A stretch of 64,000 bases of DNA from Imperialibacter sp040222815 (GTDB lineage: Bacteria > Bacteroidota > Bacteroidia > Cytophagales > Cyclobacteriaceae). The translations under genes and the position numbers were made by a program. Positions within the stretch are counted from its first letter, which is position 1. Every line of letters begins with the position of its first letter. Below the pieces are notes generated by a model. The model was given only the letters and a program-made list of their open reading frames with translations, made no database searches and had not been told where the DNA came from. The stretch lies in contig NZ_JAVKCH010000027.1 of the NCBI RefSeq assembly GCF_040222815.1, positions 1 to 64,000 on the forward strand, written 5' to 3'. Of the stretch, positions 32,649-41,836 are shown one piece after another.

Positions 32649-33856
32649 ACATCTTCGTCATTCCGTCGTGGTACCCTACCGAGGATGAGCCTCATACCGG
32701 CATATTCATCAAAGAGCAGGCTATTGCCCTGGCAACCTGCAATCGCCAAAACAACGTAGGTATTTCGACCTGGGGGTCGCACGTAAGGTCTCTTCTTCTT
32801 GAGAGAGAAAATATACATTTGTGGGGCAGAAAGATCCTTAGAGGGTTGGCATTGAAGCCACGCACAACTGACCACGCCAACAATTGTAGAGAATACTTCA
32901 CACCTGCCTTTACATGGTCAAGGTCGCTTTTAAAAGGTAACATCAGAAAGATCATAGAGGTTAATGAAGCCCACTTTAATCGCTTTGCTAATGAATTTGG
33001 TAAGCCTGGCATCATCCACGCTCACACCGCCTATCCTGGTGGCTATGTGGCCATGAAGCTTGGAAAGAAACACGGCATTCCCTATGTGATCACAGAACAA
33101 ATGAGCCCGTTTCCTCTCAAAACCTTCGATATCGCAGGTAAATTACACCCCTTAATACTGGTGCCCTACCAGCGATCACAAAAAAACATTGCGGTGTCCA
33201 GGGCCCTCTACCAAACGATGGCATCGAAAGGGGTGGCTAACCTAACGCTCATCAATAACCTGACTGACGAGGAATTCTTTCAGCCATCAACGTTCCAAAA
33301 ATCGACCGCCCTGTTTCACTTCGCCTTTATAGGTAGAATAGAAGAACAAAAAGGCATCAGGTACCTTATTGAGGCAGCGGCTTTGTTAAGAGACGCAGAT
33401 GTCGGCTTCACCTTGACGATAGGAGGCGATGGGTCGGAGATTGACAACCACAAGAAAAAAGCTGAGGAGTTGGGACTGACTGACCACATTCATTGGCTCG
33501 GCACACTTAGCAGGGAAGAAGTAAAAGCAGCACTACAGGCTTGCGATGCCTTTGTGCTGCCGAGCATCCACGAGAACCATCCGTTGGTATTGCTTGAAGC
33601 CCTGGCAATGGGCAAACCGGTGATAGCGACAAGATGCGGTGGCTCGGAAGAAATTGTGGCACCAGAAGTGGGTACGGTAGTGGACAAAGCGAATAGCCAG
33701 CAGTTGTTTGAAGCAATGAGGGAATTCTCACAAAGAAGCGTCGTTTTTGAAGCAAATGAGATAAGGGCGTATTTTCTTTCGCACTTCTCCAAACAAGTGA
33801 TTACGCAGCAGTTGGAGGCTCTTTATAAGGAAGTCGTAGAAGGGTTCTCAACGTAG
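32645..33856 (+). CDS. Family 4 glycosyltransferase
   Basis: The 403-residue GT-B enzyme has GIIHAHTAYPGGYVAMKLG in the N-terminal lobe, FAFIGRIEEQKGIRYLIEA at the start of the second lobe, and the donor-binding FVLPSIHENHPLVLLEALAMGKPVIATRCGGSEEIV with the E-x7-E pair. It overlaps the sulfotransferase gene by 4 bases (translational coupling) and ends 9 bases into the convergent FemAB-like gene. Confidence 0.95.
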   Translation: MNIFVIPSWYPTEDEPHTGIFIKEQAIALATCNRQNNVGISTWGSHVRSLLLERENIHLWGRKILRGLALKPRTTDHANNCREYFTPAFTWSRSLLKGNIRKIIEVNEAHFNRFANEFGKPGIIHAHTAYPGGYVAMKLGKKHGIPYVITEQMSPFPLKTFDIAGKLHPLILVPYQRSQKNIAVSRALYQTMASKGVANLTLINNLTDEEFFQPSTFQKSTALFHFAFIGRIEEQKGIRYLIEAAALLRDADVGFTLTIGGDGSEIDNHKKKAEELGLTDHIHWLGTLSREEVKAALQACDAFVLPSIHENHPLVLLEALAMGKPVIATRCGGSEEIVAPEVGTVVDKANSQQLFEAMREFSQRSVVFEANEIRAYFLSHFSKQVITQQLEALYKEVVEGFST

Positions 33857-34777
33857 TAACCTGAGGCAAGCAGCAAAGCCCACTTCAGCTCCCATCTTCT
33901 CCTTAAAACTAAACAAGCCTTTCTGAGACTCACCACGCACCGACGACTTCCCCATGTCTATGAGTGCATACTCTCGCTCGGCCGCCCAGCCGTGGAGCCG
34001 ATCGATCAGCATCACCATAGGGCTGTAGTTATTGTAAGCAGTGCTGGCAGCGGGCAAAAAATAGTAAAGCACCTTGTCTGACACGTGGGTGGTGATGCAC
34101 GCAGCAACGATGAGTTGGCCGTCCCTGATCGTAAATGCCCGATAAACCCCTTCCAGGTTTACCCACGAACGCCGAAGGCTGCTTTCAGAGATATTGATAG
34201 CGACGCCCTGCTCCTTCCTGCAGTCTTCAATAAATGAATATACCTCGCCGAGCTTTTCCAATGACTCCTCAGCAAAAATGAACCCGGCATTCAGGCATTT
34301 ATTTAACCGCCGCACCTGACTGCCATGCATTTTTTCCTTCAGTTGATGGGCTGGCGTTACGGGTATGTGTTGATGTAAGTCAGAGAATTGTGTAAGGAAC
34401 CCAGCCTCCAGCAAGCACCTCGCAAACATATTCCCGGCAGTTGTCGGATATTCGGAGAAGGGTGAATAAACTGTTACCTGATGTCCTGAAGATTCACCTA
34501 TAATACGACCGACAAGCGCTTGAATGTGTTGCCCTCCGACTTCCTGCGCAACCGAAAGCCCTCCGAATGGACTCCTGGGCATGCTCACCCAACCGTCATT
34601 GTCTATGAAAAAGTGAATAGCCCCATACACCTTGCCATTTCTCTCCAACGTAAATGAAACATAACCTCCATCAGGGAACTGGTTTTCCATAAATGCCATA
34701 GATTGAAATAGCAACGGCTTAAATGCCCACTGCCTTCTTTCCAGGCCTCTTCCATTCTGATAGAAATTCACTTCCAT
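33848..34777 (-). CDS. GNAT/FemAB-like acyltransferase
   Basis: Starting at ATG 34777 (MEVNFYQNGRGLERRQW) the product has 309 residues; the longer frame begins with a TTG. It resembles the BioF2/FemX-like GNAT family of polysaccharide loci, with PRSPFGGLSV, SQVRRLNKCLNAGFIFAEE and VLYYFLPAAS, YSPMVMLIDRLHGWAAEREYALIDMGKSS near the C-terminus. Members transfer amino acids or acyl groups to sugars or peptidoglycan. It is convergent with the GT4 gene and probably part of the same surface-glycan region. Confidence 0.85.
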   Translation of the reverse strand: MEVNFYQNGRGLERRQWAFKPLLFQSMAFMENQFPDGGYVSFTLERNGKVYGAIHFFIDNDGWVSMPRSPFGGLSVAQEVGGQHIQALVGRIIGESSGHQVTVYSPFSEYPTTAGNMFARCLLEAGFLTQFSDLHQHIPVTPAHQLKEKMHGSQVRRLNKCLNAGFIFAEESLEKLGEVYSFIEDCRKEQGVAINISESSLRRSWVNLEGVYRAFTIRDGQLIVAACITTHVSDKVLYYFLPAASTAYNNYSPMVMLIDRLHGWAAEREYALIDMGKSSVRGESQKGLFSFKEKMGAEVGFAACLRLLR

Positions 34778-34883
34778 ATTGCCTGAGTTACTCCTGTCTG
34801 GTACTAACAACCGTTGACCATCTTATTGCCAAAGAAAAATAAGCTTCGCAACATAATTCATGCATAGTTAGACGTTTAGTTTT

Positions 34884-34891
34884 TAGTTTTG
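34884..34891 (+). promoter_or_regulatory. -7 box of the TPR-protein gene
   Basis: TAGTTTTG matches TAnnTTTG exactly and is 31 bases before ATG 34922. It overlaps the alternative TTG start at 34889, which is therefore rejected. No clear -33 element. Confidence 0.5.
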
Positions 34892-34921
34892 CAACTGAAT
34901 GAAAGATTATTGCTGCCATTT

Positions 34922-36064
34922 ATGAAATCAACCTTTGGGCTAATTACTGTCCTGTTGTTCGTCATCCTCTCCCCTCCTCACACCGCAACATCGCAGGAAA
35001 GGCTTCCACTTTTTAGCAGTAAGAGTAAAATCAAATTAGTGCAGCTTTGTGTGGACCACATCTACAACATGGAATTTGATGAGGCCAGAGTGCTTTACAA
35101 AGAGATAAAAATTGCTTTGCCAGGTCATCCCGCCATCGATATGCTCGATGCTTTCTTTATCTCATGGCAGGAAATGCCTTTCAATGTTCATTCCCCGGGT
35201 TACAAGAACCACATTGCCAAGCTTCAAGCGGTAATTGAAAAGTCGCAAAAAATATTGAAAGAGGATGCTGATAATGAAGAAGGCATTTTCTTTGAAATGT
35301 CGGCAAGGGGGCTATTAGCAGAGTACTACGCTGACGAGGGTAGCTACATGAAGGCCATCAGCGAGGCTAAACAGACCTATGATTTCATCAAAAAAGGTTT
35401 CGAGCTGACCGACAAAAACCCGGAGTTTCTGTTCACTGTTGGCTTGTACAATTATTTCAGAGAGACCTACCCTGAAAGACATCCTATCTACAAGCCATTT
35501 TTGTGGTTTTTTAAGAGTGGAGACAAACAGCTGGGGCTTAAGCAGCTTGACCAGGCTTGCCGGCAAGGAGTGCTGACGAAAGTTGAAGCCAATCTTTACA
35601 CGTCCTACATCTACTTGCGGTACGAGAACAATCCGGAAACTGCCCTCAAGTACCTTAGAAGACTTAATAAAGACTATCCGAAAAACGCCTTTTTCCAAAC
35701 GAAGCTTGCTGAGGCGCTGGTGATGAACGAGCGCTACAAAGAGGTGGTTCCCCTGGCGGATGAGCTTCTTGGGAATTCAGACGCTTACTACCGTATGTCG
35801 GCCAACTTATTTCTTGGCATCATGGAGGAAAAGAAAGCTCAAAACTTAAGTGACGCAACCTATTATTACCAAAAAGCCCTGAGCGAATCAGCGACATTTG
35901 AGTTCAAGGGCGAATACTACAAAAGCCTGGCCTACCTGGGGTTGGGGCGGATTTTCCGGAGCCAGGGCAACAGCGACCTTGCCGACGGGCAGTTTAACCT
36001 GGCTATTGAATGGGCCACTACCGAGGAGGTGGAAAAAGAAGCTAAAGGTTATCTAAAACACTAG
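34922..36064 (+). CDS. Exported tetratricopeptide-repeat protein
   Basis: The 380-residue product has a signal peptide (GLITVLLFVILSPPHTATS) and a helical repeat body: LVQLCVDHIYNMEFDEARVLYKEI, YMKAISEAKQTYDFIKKGFEL, KYLRRLNKDYPKNAFFQTKLAEALV, ATYYYQKALSES and YLGLGRIFRSQGNSDLADGQFNLAIEW, which are TPR-like units. The aromatic block YNYFRETYPERHPIYKPFLWFF is characteristic of a Bacteroidota-specific TPR family. It probably mediates protein contacts in the periplasm. A GTG-started IMPACT gene follows after 4 bases. Confidence 0.85.
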   Translation: MKSTFGLITVLLFVILSPPHTATSQERLPLFSSKSKIKLVQLCVDHIYNMEFDEARVLYKEIKIALPGHPAIDMLDAFFISWQEMPFNVHSPGYKNHIAKLQAVIEKSQKILKEDADNEEGIFFEMSARGLLAEYYADEGSYMKAISEAKQTYDFIKKGFELTDKNPEFLFTVGLYNYFRETYPERHPIYKPFLWFFKSGDKQLGLKQLDQACRQGVLTKVEANLYTSYIYLRYENNPETALKYLRRLNKDYPKNAFFQTKLAEALVMNERYKEVVPLADELLGNSDAYYRMSANLFLGIMEEKKAQNLSDATYYYQKALSESATFEFKGEYYKSLAYLGLGRIFRSQGNSDLADGQFNLAIEWATTEEVEKEAKGYLKH

Positions 36065-36068
36065 TGAA

Positions 36069-36674
36069 GTGGCCTCTTTTCAATCCATTAAAGCTACATC
36101 AGAAGGTTTCTACAAAGAGAAGGGCAGCAAGTTTCTGGCATTTGCATTCCCAGTGCGGACGGAAGATGATATCAAGCACCGGCTTGATGACCTCAGAAAG
36201 CAATACTATGATGCCCGGCACCACTGCTACGCCTACATCCTGGGCAACAAAAGTGACAAATACAGAGCCAACGACGACGGTGAACCCAACCACAGTGCAG
36301 GCGACCCCATTCTTGGTCAACTGCGCTCCAAAGACCTGACAAACACCCTTGTGGTGGTGGTTAGGTACTTTGGTGGCACCAAACTGGGCGTATCCGGTCT
36401 CATTACCGCCTACAAAACCGCTGCAAAAGAAGCGCTGGATGCTGCTGAGGTAATTGAAACCACCATCAAAGACGAGGTATTGATCGATTTCACCTACGAG
36501 CAGACCAGCGATGTGATGAGGCTCGCAAAAGAGTTCGGCCTGGAAATAGAGGGGCAAACATTTCAGGAAATGTGCTCACTTCAGGGTTTTATTGAGGTTG
36601 GCACCGGAGACTCGCTCAAAGAGAAACTTGCACTGGCAGGAGTTTCCAGTGTTCGCATAATCAAAGCCACATAA
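36069..36674 (+). CDS. IMPACT/YigZ family protein
   Basis: The 201-residue product starts with GTG and contains the YigZ signature KFLAFAFPVRTEDDIK, DARHHCYAYILGN, NDDGEPNHSAGDPILGQL and VVVVRYFGGTKLGVSGLITAYKTAA, with a C-terminal DUF1949-type domain. Bacterial members probably bind RNA or ribosomes; a definite role is not established. It is 4 bases after the TPR gene and likely in the same operon. Confidence 0.95.
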   Translation: MASFQSIKATSEGFYKEKGSKFLAFAFPVRTEDDIKHRLDDLRKQYYDARHHCYAYILGNKSDKYRANDDGEPNHSAGDPILGQLRSKDLTNTLVVVVRYFGGTKLGVSGLITAYKTAAKEALDAAEVIETTIKDEVLIDFTYEQTSDVMRLAKEFGLEIEGQTFQEMCSLQGFIEVGTGDSLKEKLALAGVSSVRIIKAT

Positions 36675-36676
36675 CG

Positions 36677-37264
36677 TTAATACAAATAACCCTTGCTGTT
36701 CAGCACCTGGTAAATTTCCCGGCACACCCAGGCATCGGTAGCCGCATAGTGGATCTGCGCCTTTGTAAGCTCTTCGTTTTCCCAGTTGGAAGTTTGCTGG
36801 GCCTTGTTGATTCTTTTACCCAGAATCATCCCCGTCAAATTTCTGGCACCCATGTTTTCAAACTCAAGGTCTTTCACCACCTCATTCAGGTCAATAAACC
36901 CATCGGGTTCGAAGCGTCTGATCTTGTTCAAATCTACCAGGTCGTCACGCAAGGCCACACCTATTTTGGTAATGGATACGTCCTCCATCAGGTCGTAAAT
37001 TCGATAGTGGGGCCCCAGGTGGTTGATTCTGAAGAGAAAGGCCTCTTCCTGAGTGGCAAACTGCACCAGAGCTGTCGGAAAATATTGGCCTTTCCTGAAC
37101 GCTGGCTTTGTCTCGGTGTCGAAACCTAAAATTTTTTCCCTTGCAAGTACAGTGGTGGCATCTTTGATGTCGGCCTCATTCGAGATCACATGCACCTTAC
37201 CTTCAAATCGAAACTCGGGTAATTGCAGTATTTCCTCTTTCGTAATTTTCTTTGGAAAGGTCAT
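36677..37264 (-). CDS. DEDDy 3'-5' exonuclease, RNase D-like
   Basis: The 195-residue product has the exonuclease motifs ILGFDTETKPAFRKG (Exo I with Asp/Glu), GVALRDDLVDLNKI (Exo II Asp) and HYAATDAWVCREIYQVL (Exo III Tyr-x3-Asp). It is a single domain without HRDC, like orphan bacterial relatives of the WRN exonuclease. Its ATG shares a base with the stop of the upstream NhaC gene (TAATG), indicating coupling. Substrate (RNA or DNA) is not evident. Confidence 0.93.
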   Translation of the reverse strand: MTFPKKITKEEILQLPEFRFEGKVHVISNEADIKDATTVLAREKILGFDTETKPAFRKGQYFPTALVQFATQEEAFLFRINHLGPHYRIYDLMEDVSITKIGVALRDDLVDLNKIRRFEPDGFIDLNEVVKDLEFENMGARNLTGMILGKRINKAQQTSNWENEELTKAQIHYAATDAWVCREIYQVLNSKGYLY

Positions 37265-38718
37265 TAAGCTACTGCCTCCTTCTGCTCCTTGTACCTTCTG
37301 ATTTTGATATTAAACACAGCAAAAGCAATGGTCATTAGTGGGCTTATTATATTAAAAAAACAATACGGGGCATAAATAAAGGTGCTCACACCAAGTACGC
37401 TGGACTGAGTGGCTCCGCAGGTATTCCACGGCACCAGCACCGACGTCACTGTTCCGCTGTCCTCCAGCGTTCGACTCAAATTCTCAGGCATCAATCCTCT
37501 TTCTCTGTAGATATCTGCATACATTCTTCCCGGCACCACGATAGCCAGATACTGGTCAGAAGCTGTGATATTAAAAAACACGCAGGTAGCAGCCGTTGAT
37601 GTAATCAGCGACCATGTAGAATTCACCCGCTTAATAATCTCGGCAGCAATCTTTTTCAACAAGCCACCTGCTTCCATGATACCTCCAAATACCATAGCGC
37701 ACAATATCAGCCAAATGGTGTTGAGCATGCCCGACATGCCGCCAGTTGACAGCAATTCGTTCACCATCGCATTGTCAGTCACCACATTGATATCTGTATA
37801 AAGTGCCTTCATCACTCCCACATACGTTTGTTTCCAAAGAGGCCCTTCTACGGCGGCCACCTCCAAAATGATATTGGGCTGGAAAATGAAAGCAAACACA
37901 GCTCCCAGCAGGGTGCCGGCCAGGAGTGCGGGAATAGCAGGTACTTTTCTGATAATCATAAAGATCACAGCCACGGGCACTATGAACAACCATCCGTTGA
38001 TATCGAACTTATCACTTAGCGAGGCCAGGATAGGTGCAATATCATTTACTGTGCCGTCGGATGACGAGAATACGCCAATTCCGATATAAATGAGCAAAGT
38101 AAGTGTGAGCGAAGGAACAGTGGTATAAACCATGTACCTGATATGTGTAAACAAATCAGTACCGGCCATCGCAGGGGCGAGGTTAGTTGTATCAGAAAGA
38201 GGTGACATCTTATCACCAAAGTAAGCACCCGAAATAATGGCCCCGGCTACAAGCCCTTCGGAGATTCCGAGTGCCTGCCCGATACCGAGCAGAGCAACAC
38301 CAAGGGTAGCAATCGTGGACCAGGAACTGCCCGTTGCCAGAGACACTATGGCACTAACAACGCAGGCGGCAAACAAAAAGATGGTAGGGTTAAGAATTTG
38401 AAGGCCATAGTAGATCATCGCAGGAACGATACCGCTTAGCAGCCAGGTGCCTGCCAGCGCCCCTATCAACAAAAGAATTAAGATCGAAGACATAGCGGAG
38501 CTGATGCTTTTCACCACCCCGTCAATCATATCATCCCAGGAAATACCCAGTCTTGTAGCAACAAGGGCCGCCACAGCGCCTGCTAAAATGAGTACGATTT
38601 GGTTGGAGCCGTCAAGGGCTGCATCACCAAAAATGACAACATTAAGAGACAGTAGAACAATAAGGAAAATGATGGGAATAAAGGCTTGCCAAAGGGTTGG
38701 CTCTTTCGTTTTTTGCAT
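37264..38718 (-). CDS. NhaC family Na+/H+ antiporter
   Basis: The 484-residue integral membrane protein has about eleven helices. Family marks are LLLIGALAGTWLLSGIVPAMIYYGL, ATGSSWSTIATLGVALLGIGQALG, GAIISGAYFGDKMSPLSDTTNLAPAMAGTDL and NITASDQYLAIVVPGRMY. It exports sodium in exchange for protons, fitting a marine or saline habitat. Its stop overlaps the start of the exonuclease gene. Confidence 0.95.
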   Translation of the reverse strand: MQKTKEPTLWQAFIPIIFLIVLLSLNVVIFGDAALDGSNQIVLILAGAVAALVATRLGISWDDMIDGVVKSISSAMSSILILLLIGALAGTWLLSGIVPAMIYYGLQILNPTIFLFAACVVSAIVSLATGSSWSTIATLGVALLGIGQALGISEGLVAGAIISGAYFGDKMSPLSDTTNLAPAMAGTDLFTHIRYMVYTTVPSLTLTLLIYIGIGVFSSSDGTVNDIAPILASLSDKFDINGWLFIVPVAVIFMIIRKVPAIPALLAGTLLGAVFAFIFQPNIILEVAAVEGPLWKQTYVGVMKALYTDINVVTDNAMVNELLSTGGMSGMLNTIWLILCAMVFGGIMEAGGLLKKIAAEIIKRVNSTWSLITSTAATCVFFNITASDQYLAIVVPGRMYADIYRERGLMPENLSRTLEDSGTVTSVLVPWNTCGATQSSVLGVSTFIYAPYCFFNIISPLMTIAFAVFNIKIRRYKEQKEAVA

Positions 38719-38845
38719 AAAAACGGTTTATAACGATATGAATAAGGTTTGAAGATAGTAAAAAATCAAAAGGGAGGCCTGCTTTTGCATTCCTATAAAT
38801 ATTTTACCACAAATGTTTTGGTTCTGTCTTTGATTAGTACAACTA

Positions 38846-39982
38846 TCAACTGCTAGTAAGTCCTGCAAGTTCTTCCCCCACCAGCGTGCCGATAGCCACG
38901 CCCATACCACCGAGTCTCACTCCAACGGTTATGTTGTCGGAAAGCTTCTTTACAATAGGTTCCTTTGTTTTTCCGAACGCCATAATGCCAGACCACTGCT
39001 GATCAATTTTTAGTGAAGAGCCAGGCACAATCACCTCGGCAAGCAGTCGTTTCAGCTCAGCCAAAATTACCTCATTCACACCAAAATTAGTAGTTGTCTC
39101 TTTATCAAAATCGAGGTTCCTGCCGCCGCCCAGCAAAATCCGGTCGCCAGCGTTCCTAAAATAATAGAAGCCTTGATCCATGTGAAAAGTCCCCCGAAAA
39201 GGAACCTTTTTCATTGGCTCGGTCACAAAAACAAGCCCCCTGCCTGGCTTAATGTCCAGCTCAGGAAAGTACTGTGAAGCAAATGCGTTCGTGCAGAAAA
39301 CCAGTTTTTTGGTTTTGAATACGATGTCGGTGTTGGTGGCAGATGAAAAAGCGGACACCTCCACATGGCTTTGCAAGTCTTCATGCCGCTTTACTTCGCA
39401 GCCGGTAAGCACATGTATTTTTTTTGCGGCAGCGATTTGATAAAGGCTTCTCATCATGTTGCCGGTATGCAGCTGCCCCTCCAGGGGATTGACAATGACC
39501 GTTTTTACCACCGACTTGTGGAAACCGAATTTTTGAACAAGCTGTGCGCCCTCCTGAAATACTTCAATACCGAAAAAGCTTTTCAGCAACCCATTCACTT
39601 TGGGGATTTCGGGCAGGTACTTTACCTCAGCTTCCGACACCAACTCATAACCGCCATTTTGCTGAAAGCCCAGCCCGGCATCCCCCACTCGTTGTCTGAG
39701 CTTCTGGAGTCCGGCCCACCTGCGTTTTACAAGTGCCAGGCAGCCCTCTTCACCAAGAACCTTGATATCTTCCACCAATTCGGTGAGGCTGCCAAAGCAG
39801 GCAAAACCTGCATTCTTTGTACTAGCCCCTGATGGCAGCAGACCACGTTCCAAAAGCAATATGCTGGCATCTGACGTTTTCTCTCGCAAACTAATGGCAG
39901 TACTCAGCCCAACAATACCTCCGCCTACCACGATGTAGTCCCAGTTTTGAAACGATTGGCTTTCCCAAAAACTTAATGACAT
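38846..39982 (-). CDS. FAD-dependent oxidoreductase, DAO/DadA family
   Basis: The 378-residue flavoprotein has the dinucleotide site YIVVGGGIVGLSTAISLREK and LLLERGLLPSGASTKNAGFA, followed by a substrate domain with GGGRNLDFDKETTTNFGVNE and a C-terminal FAD-closing segment VGVRLGGMGVAIGTLVGEELAGL. This pattern matches D-amino acid and glycine oxidases and dehydrogenases; substrate is unknown. It stands alone in its own unit. Confidence 0.9.
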   Translation of the reverse strand: MSLSFWESQSFQNWDYIVVGGGIVGLSTAISLREKTSDASILLLERGLLPSGASTKNAGFACFGSLTELVEDIKVLGEEGCLALVKRRWAGLQKLRQRVGDAGLGFQQNGGYELVSEAEVKYLPEIPKVNGLLKSFFGIEVFQEGAQLVQKFGFHKSVVKTVIVNPLEGQLHTGNMMRSLYQIAAAKKIHVLTGCEVKRHEDLQSHVEVSAFSSATNTDIVFKTKKLVFCTNAFASQYFPELDIKPGRGLVFVTEPMKKVPFRGTFHMDQGFYYFRNAGDRILLGGGRNLDFDKETTTNFGVNEVILAELKRLLAEVIVPGSSLKIDQQWSGIMAFGKTKEPIVKKLSDNITVGVRLGGMGVAIGTLVGEELAGLTSS

Positions 39983-40106
39983 AAGGCTGTTTTGTTTGGA
40001 TGCAAGCTAGTGAATCGATCAATTACCCGACACCTCTTGTTGATAAATGGACTTAAAATATCAAAAGGATTATGTATTTTAGAAGAACATAACCCTAATG
40101 ATCATT

Positions 40107-40583
40107 ATGAGAAAAATAGACAGCCTCCTTTCGGAGTATGGCGAAAGCCACCAAAACAGCACCAACAAGGCCATTCACTGGATTTGTGTACCACTGATAT
40201 TTTTTAGCATTGTGGGGCTTATCTGGTCTATCCCCAGTGGCTTTTTGCAGAATTTCATCAGCGACAATCCCTACGTGAACTGGGCCACGCTTCTGCTGGC
40301 AATCACACTCATCTACTACCTCACGCTTTCTATTCCGCTCTCCTTTGGCATGCTTGCGGTGGCTGCTGTTTGTTGCCTGGCCGCCAATTATCTAAGTCAA
40401 ACCTTTGCCACACCACTCTGGGCCATTTCATTGGGGATATTTGTTGCGGCGTGGATCGGGCAGTTCTACGGACACAAGGTGGAAGGGAAAAAACCATCGT
40501 TTTTTAAAGACCTCCAGTTCCTCCTTATTGGGCCTGCGTGGCTCATGCACTTCATTTATAAAAAACTGGGCATACCCTATTGA
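40107..40583 (+). CDS. Mpo1-like (DUF962) membrane protein
   Basis: The 158-residue product starts MRKIDSLLSEYGESHQNSTNKAIHWICVPLIFFSIVGLIW, in which EYGESHQN and HWICVP are the family marks; a GHKVEGKKPSFFKDLQFLLIGPAWLMHF block follows after three further helices. The yeast relative Mpo1 is an iron-dependent dioxygenase acting on 2-hydroxy fatty acids, using conserved His residues that are present here (SH, HW, GH, MHF). A lipid-oxidation role is inferred. An ATG nine bases upstream is an alternative. Confidence 0.9.
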   Translation: MRKIDSLLSEYGESHQNSTNKAIHWICVPLIFFSIVGLIWSIPSGFLQNFISDNPYVNWATLLLAITLIYYLTLSIPLSFGMLAVAAVCCLAANYLSQTFATPLWAISLGIFVAAWIGQFYGHKVEGKKPSFFKDLQFLLIGPAWLMHFIYKKLGIPY

Positions 40584-40858
40584 GTCACTTTACACAAGCC
40601 TAAAAAGCGCTTCAGAAACTGGGTGATTGAGAATGGTTAATATAAAAGGAAACAAGTTCAGATTCATTGTAAGGTTTAGCTTTACCGCTCAGCAGTGGGG
40701 ATTGATAAGAGCTACTGCCACCGTCGGCACTTAGCCACGCTGCCTATAGCTATAATATACGAAGTGGCGGGTACTGCTCCAGAAAGCTTCCGGGATTCAC
40801 TTCGATTACTTTGCGGCTTAGGCCTCATGATGTGTTAGTTTCCGTCTTTCCGATTAGT

Positions 40859-40866
40859 TATCTTTG
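40859..40866 (+). promoter_or_regulatory. -7 box directly before a toxin-antitoxin operon
   Basis: TATCTTTG matches TAnnTTTG exactly and ends 4 bases before ATG 40871, so transcription would begin at or within the start codon (leaderless message). The 240 bases upstream, back to 40620, hold no recognisable gene or RNA. Confidence 0.45.
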
Positions 40867-40870
40867 TTTT

Positions 40871-41068
40871 ATGAGTTCAATAGTTGTAAACCCCAAAAGC
40901 GAGAAAGAATTGCAGTTTATCTCAGAACTGCTGCAAAAGCTGGGAGTTGATTCGAAGGTTTTGTCTGATGAAGATGCAGAAGACCTTGGATTATCCATGC
41001 TTATGAAAGACGTCGATCGTTCAGATTTTGCTTCTGAAGATGAGGTGATGTCAAAGCTTAAAGTTTAA
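40871..41068 (+). CDS. Antitoxin of a RelE/ParE-type pair
   Basis: The 65-residue product begins MSSIVVNPKSEKELQFISELLQKLG, then an acidic SDEDAEDLGLSMLMKDVDRSD region and a short basic end. This is the composition of small antitoxins in which the N-terminus forms a strand dimer and the acidic helix covers the toxin. The stop overlaps the ATG of the RelE-like gene (TAATG). An upstream ATG at 40811 would precede the promoter-like box and is rejected. Confidence 0.82.
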   Translation: MSSIVVNPKSEKELQFISELLQKLGVDSKVLSDEDAEDLGLSMLMKDVDRSDFASEDEVMSKLKV

Positions 41069-41334
41069 TGCAGGTTGTTTATTTGAAAAGGTTCAGTAAG
41101 GATCTTGATAGAATCACCCATCCGAAAGATCGACAAGCAATTGCAGATGTAATACAGATCGTCAAGCAAGCCAGCAAAGTTGACGAACTACCGAATATCA
41201 AGAAGTTGGCTGGTTTTAACGATGCATTTAGGTTGCGCTCTGGTGATTATCGAATTGGGATATTTATTGATGGGCAAGTCGTTCAGTTTGCTAGAGTAGC
41301 ACATAGAAAAGACATCTATAAGATCTTCCCGTGA
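41068..41334 (+). CDS. RelE/ParE-family toxin
   Basis: The 88-residue product has the RelE fold signature VYLKRFSKDLDRI, IADVIQIVKQASKVDEL, KLAGFNDAFRLRSGDYRIGIFIDG and ARVAHRKDIYKIFP. The GDYRIG and HRKDIY elements are the conserved substrate-contact strands of RelE mRNA interferases. It is probably active, since all core positions are present. Co-translated with the antitoxin. Confidence 0.9.
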   Translation: MQVVYLKRFSKDLDRITHPKDRQAIADVIQIVKQASKVDELPNIKKLAGFNDAFRLRSGDYRIGIFIDGQVVQFARVAHRKDIYKIFP

Positions 41335-41460
41335 GTTGCCCCGTTTGAGCAACCATTTCCTGGAAACTAACTACAAAATAATTCCCGTCAAATAGTTTGG
41401 AACCCACGCCGAATACGATTAAAAGACGTGACTAAAGTGTGACAAAAGCATAAAAACACT

Positions 41461-41826
41461 ATGGTTGGAATAATCGACACAGAAAAACAATACCACGAAG
41501 CGCTTCATCTGGTGGAGCGTCTTCTTGACGCTCACCCTGATTCGAAAGAAGGTAAAGAGCTTAGGCTACTATTGCTCGTCATAGAAAAATATGAAGATGA
41601 GCATTTCTCAATCGACAGCCCAAATCCTATAGAGGCTATCAAGATAAGGATGGAAGACCTGGGCTTAAAGAATAAAGACCTTGTGAAATCAATCGGCGAT
41701 AAGGGGACGGTTTCAAAGGTACTGAATTACAAAACCTCTCTTTCGCTAAAGATGATACGAAACTTGAGTAAGCAATTGAGCATTCCCGCCGATGTACTGA
41801 TCAAAGAGTCTACACCTGCTGTCTAG
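41461..41826 (+). CDS. HigA-type helix-turn-helix regulator, apparently without a toxin gene
   Basis: The 121-residue product matches the HigA group (COG5499): an N-terminal YHEALHLVERLLDAHPDSKEGKELRLLLLVIEKYEDEHF dimer region and a C-terminal HTH, IKIRMEDLGLKNKDLVKSIGDKG then TVSKVLNYKTSLSLKMIRNLSKQL. In the family the HigB toxin gene normally lies just upstream; here the 126 bases before the start contain no HigB frame. It follows the RelE-like pair and may have lost its partner or serve it as a regulator. Confidence 0.88.
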   Translation: MVGIIDTEKQYHEALHLVERLLDAHPDSKEGKELRLLLLVIEKYEDEHFSIDSPNPIEAIKIRMEDLGLKNKDLVKSIGDKGTVSKVLNYKTSLSLKMIRNLSKQLSIPADVLIKESTPAV

Positions 41827-41836
41827 CTATCGGTTG

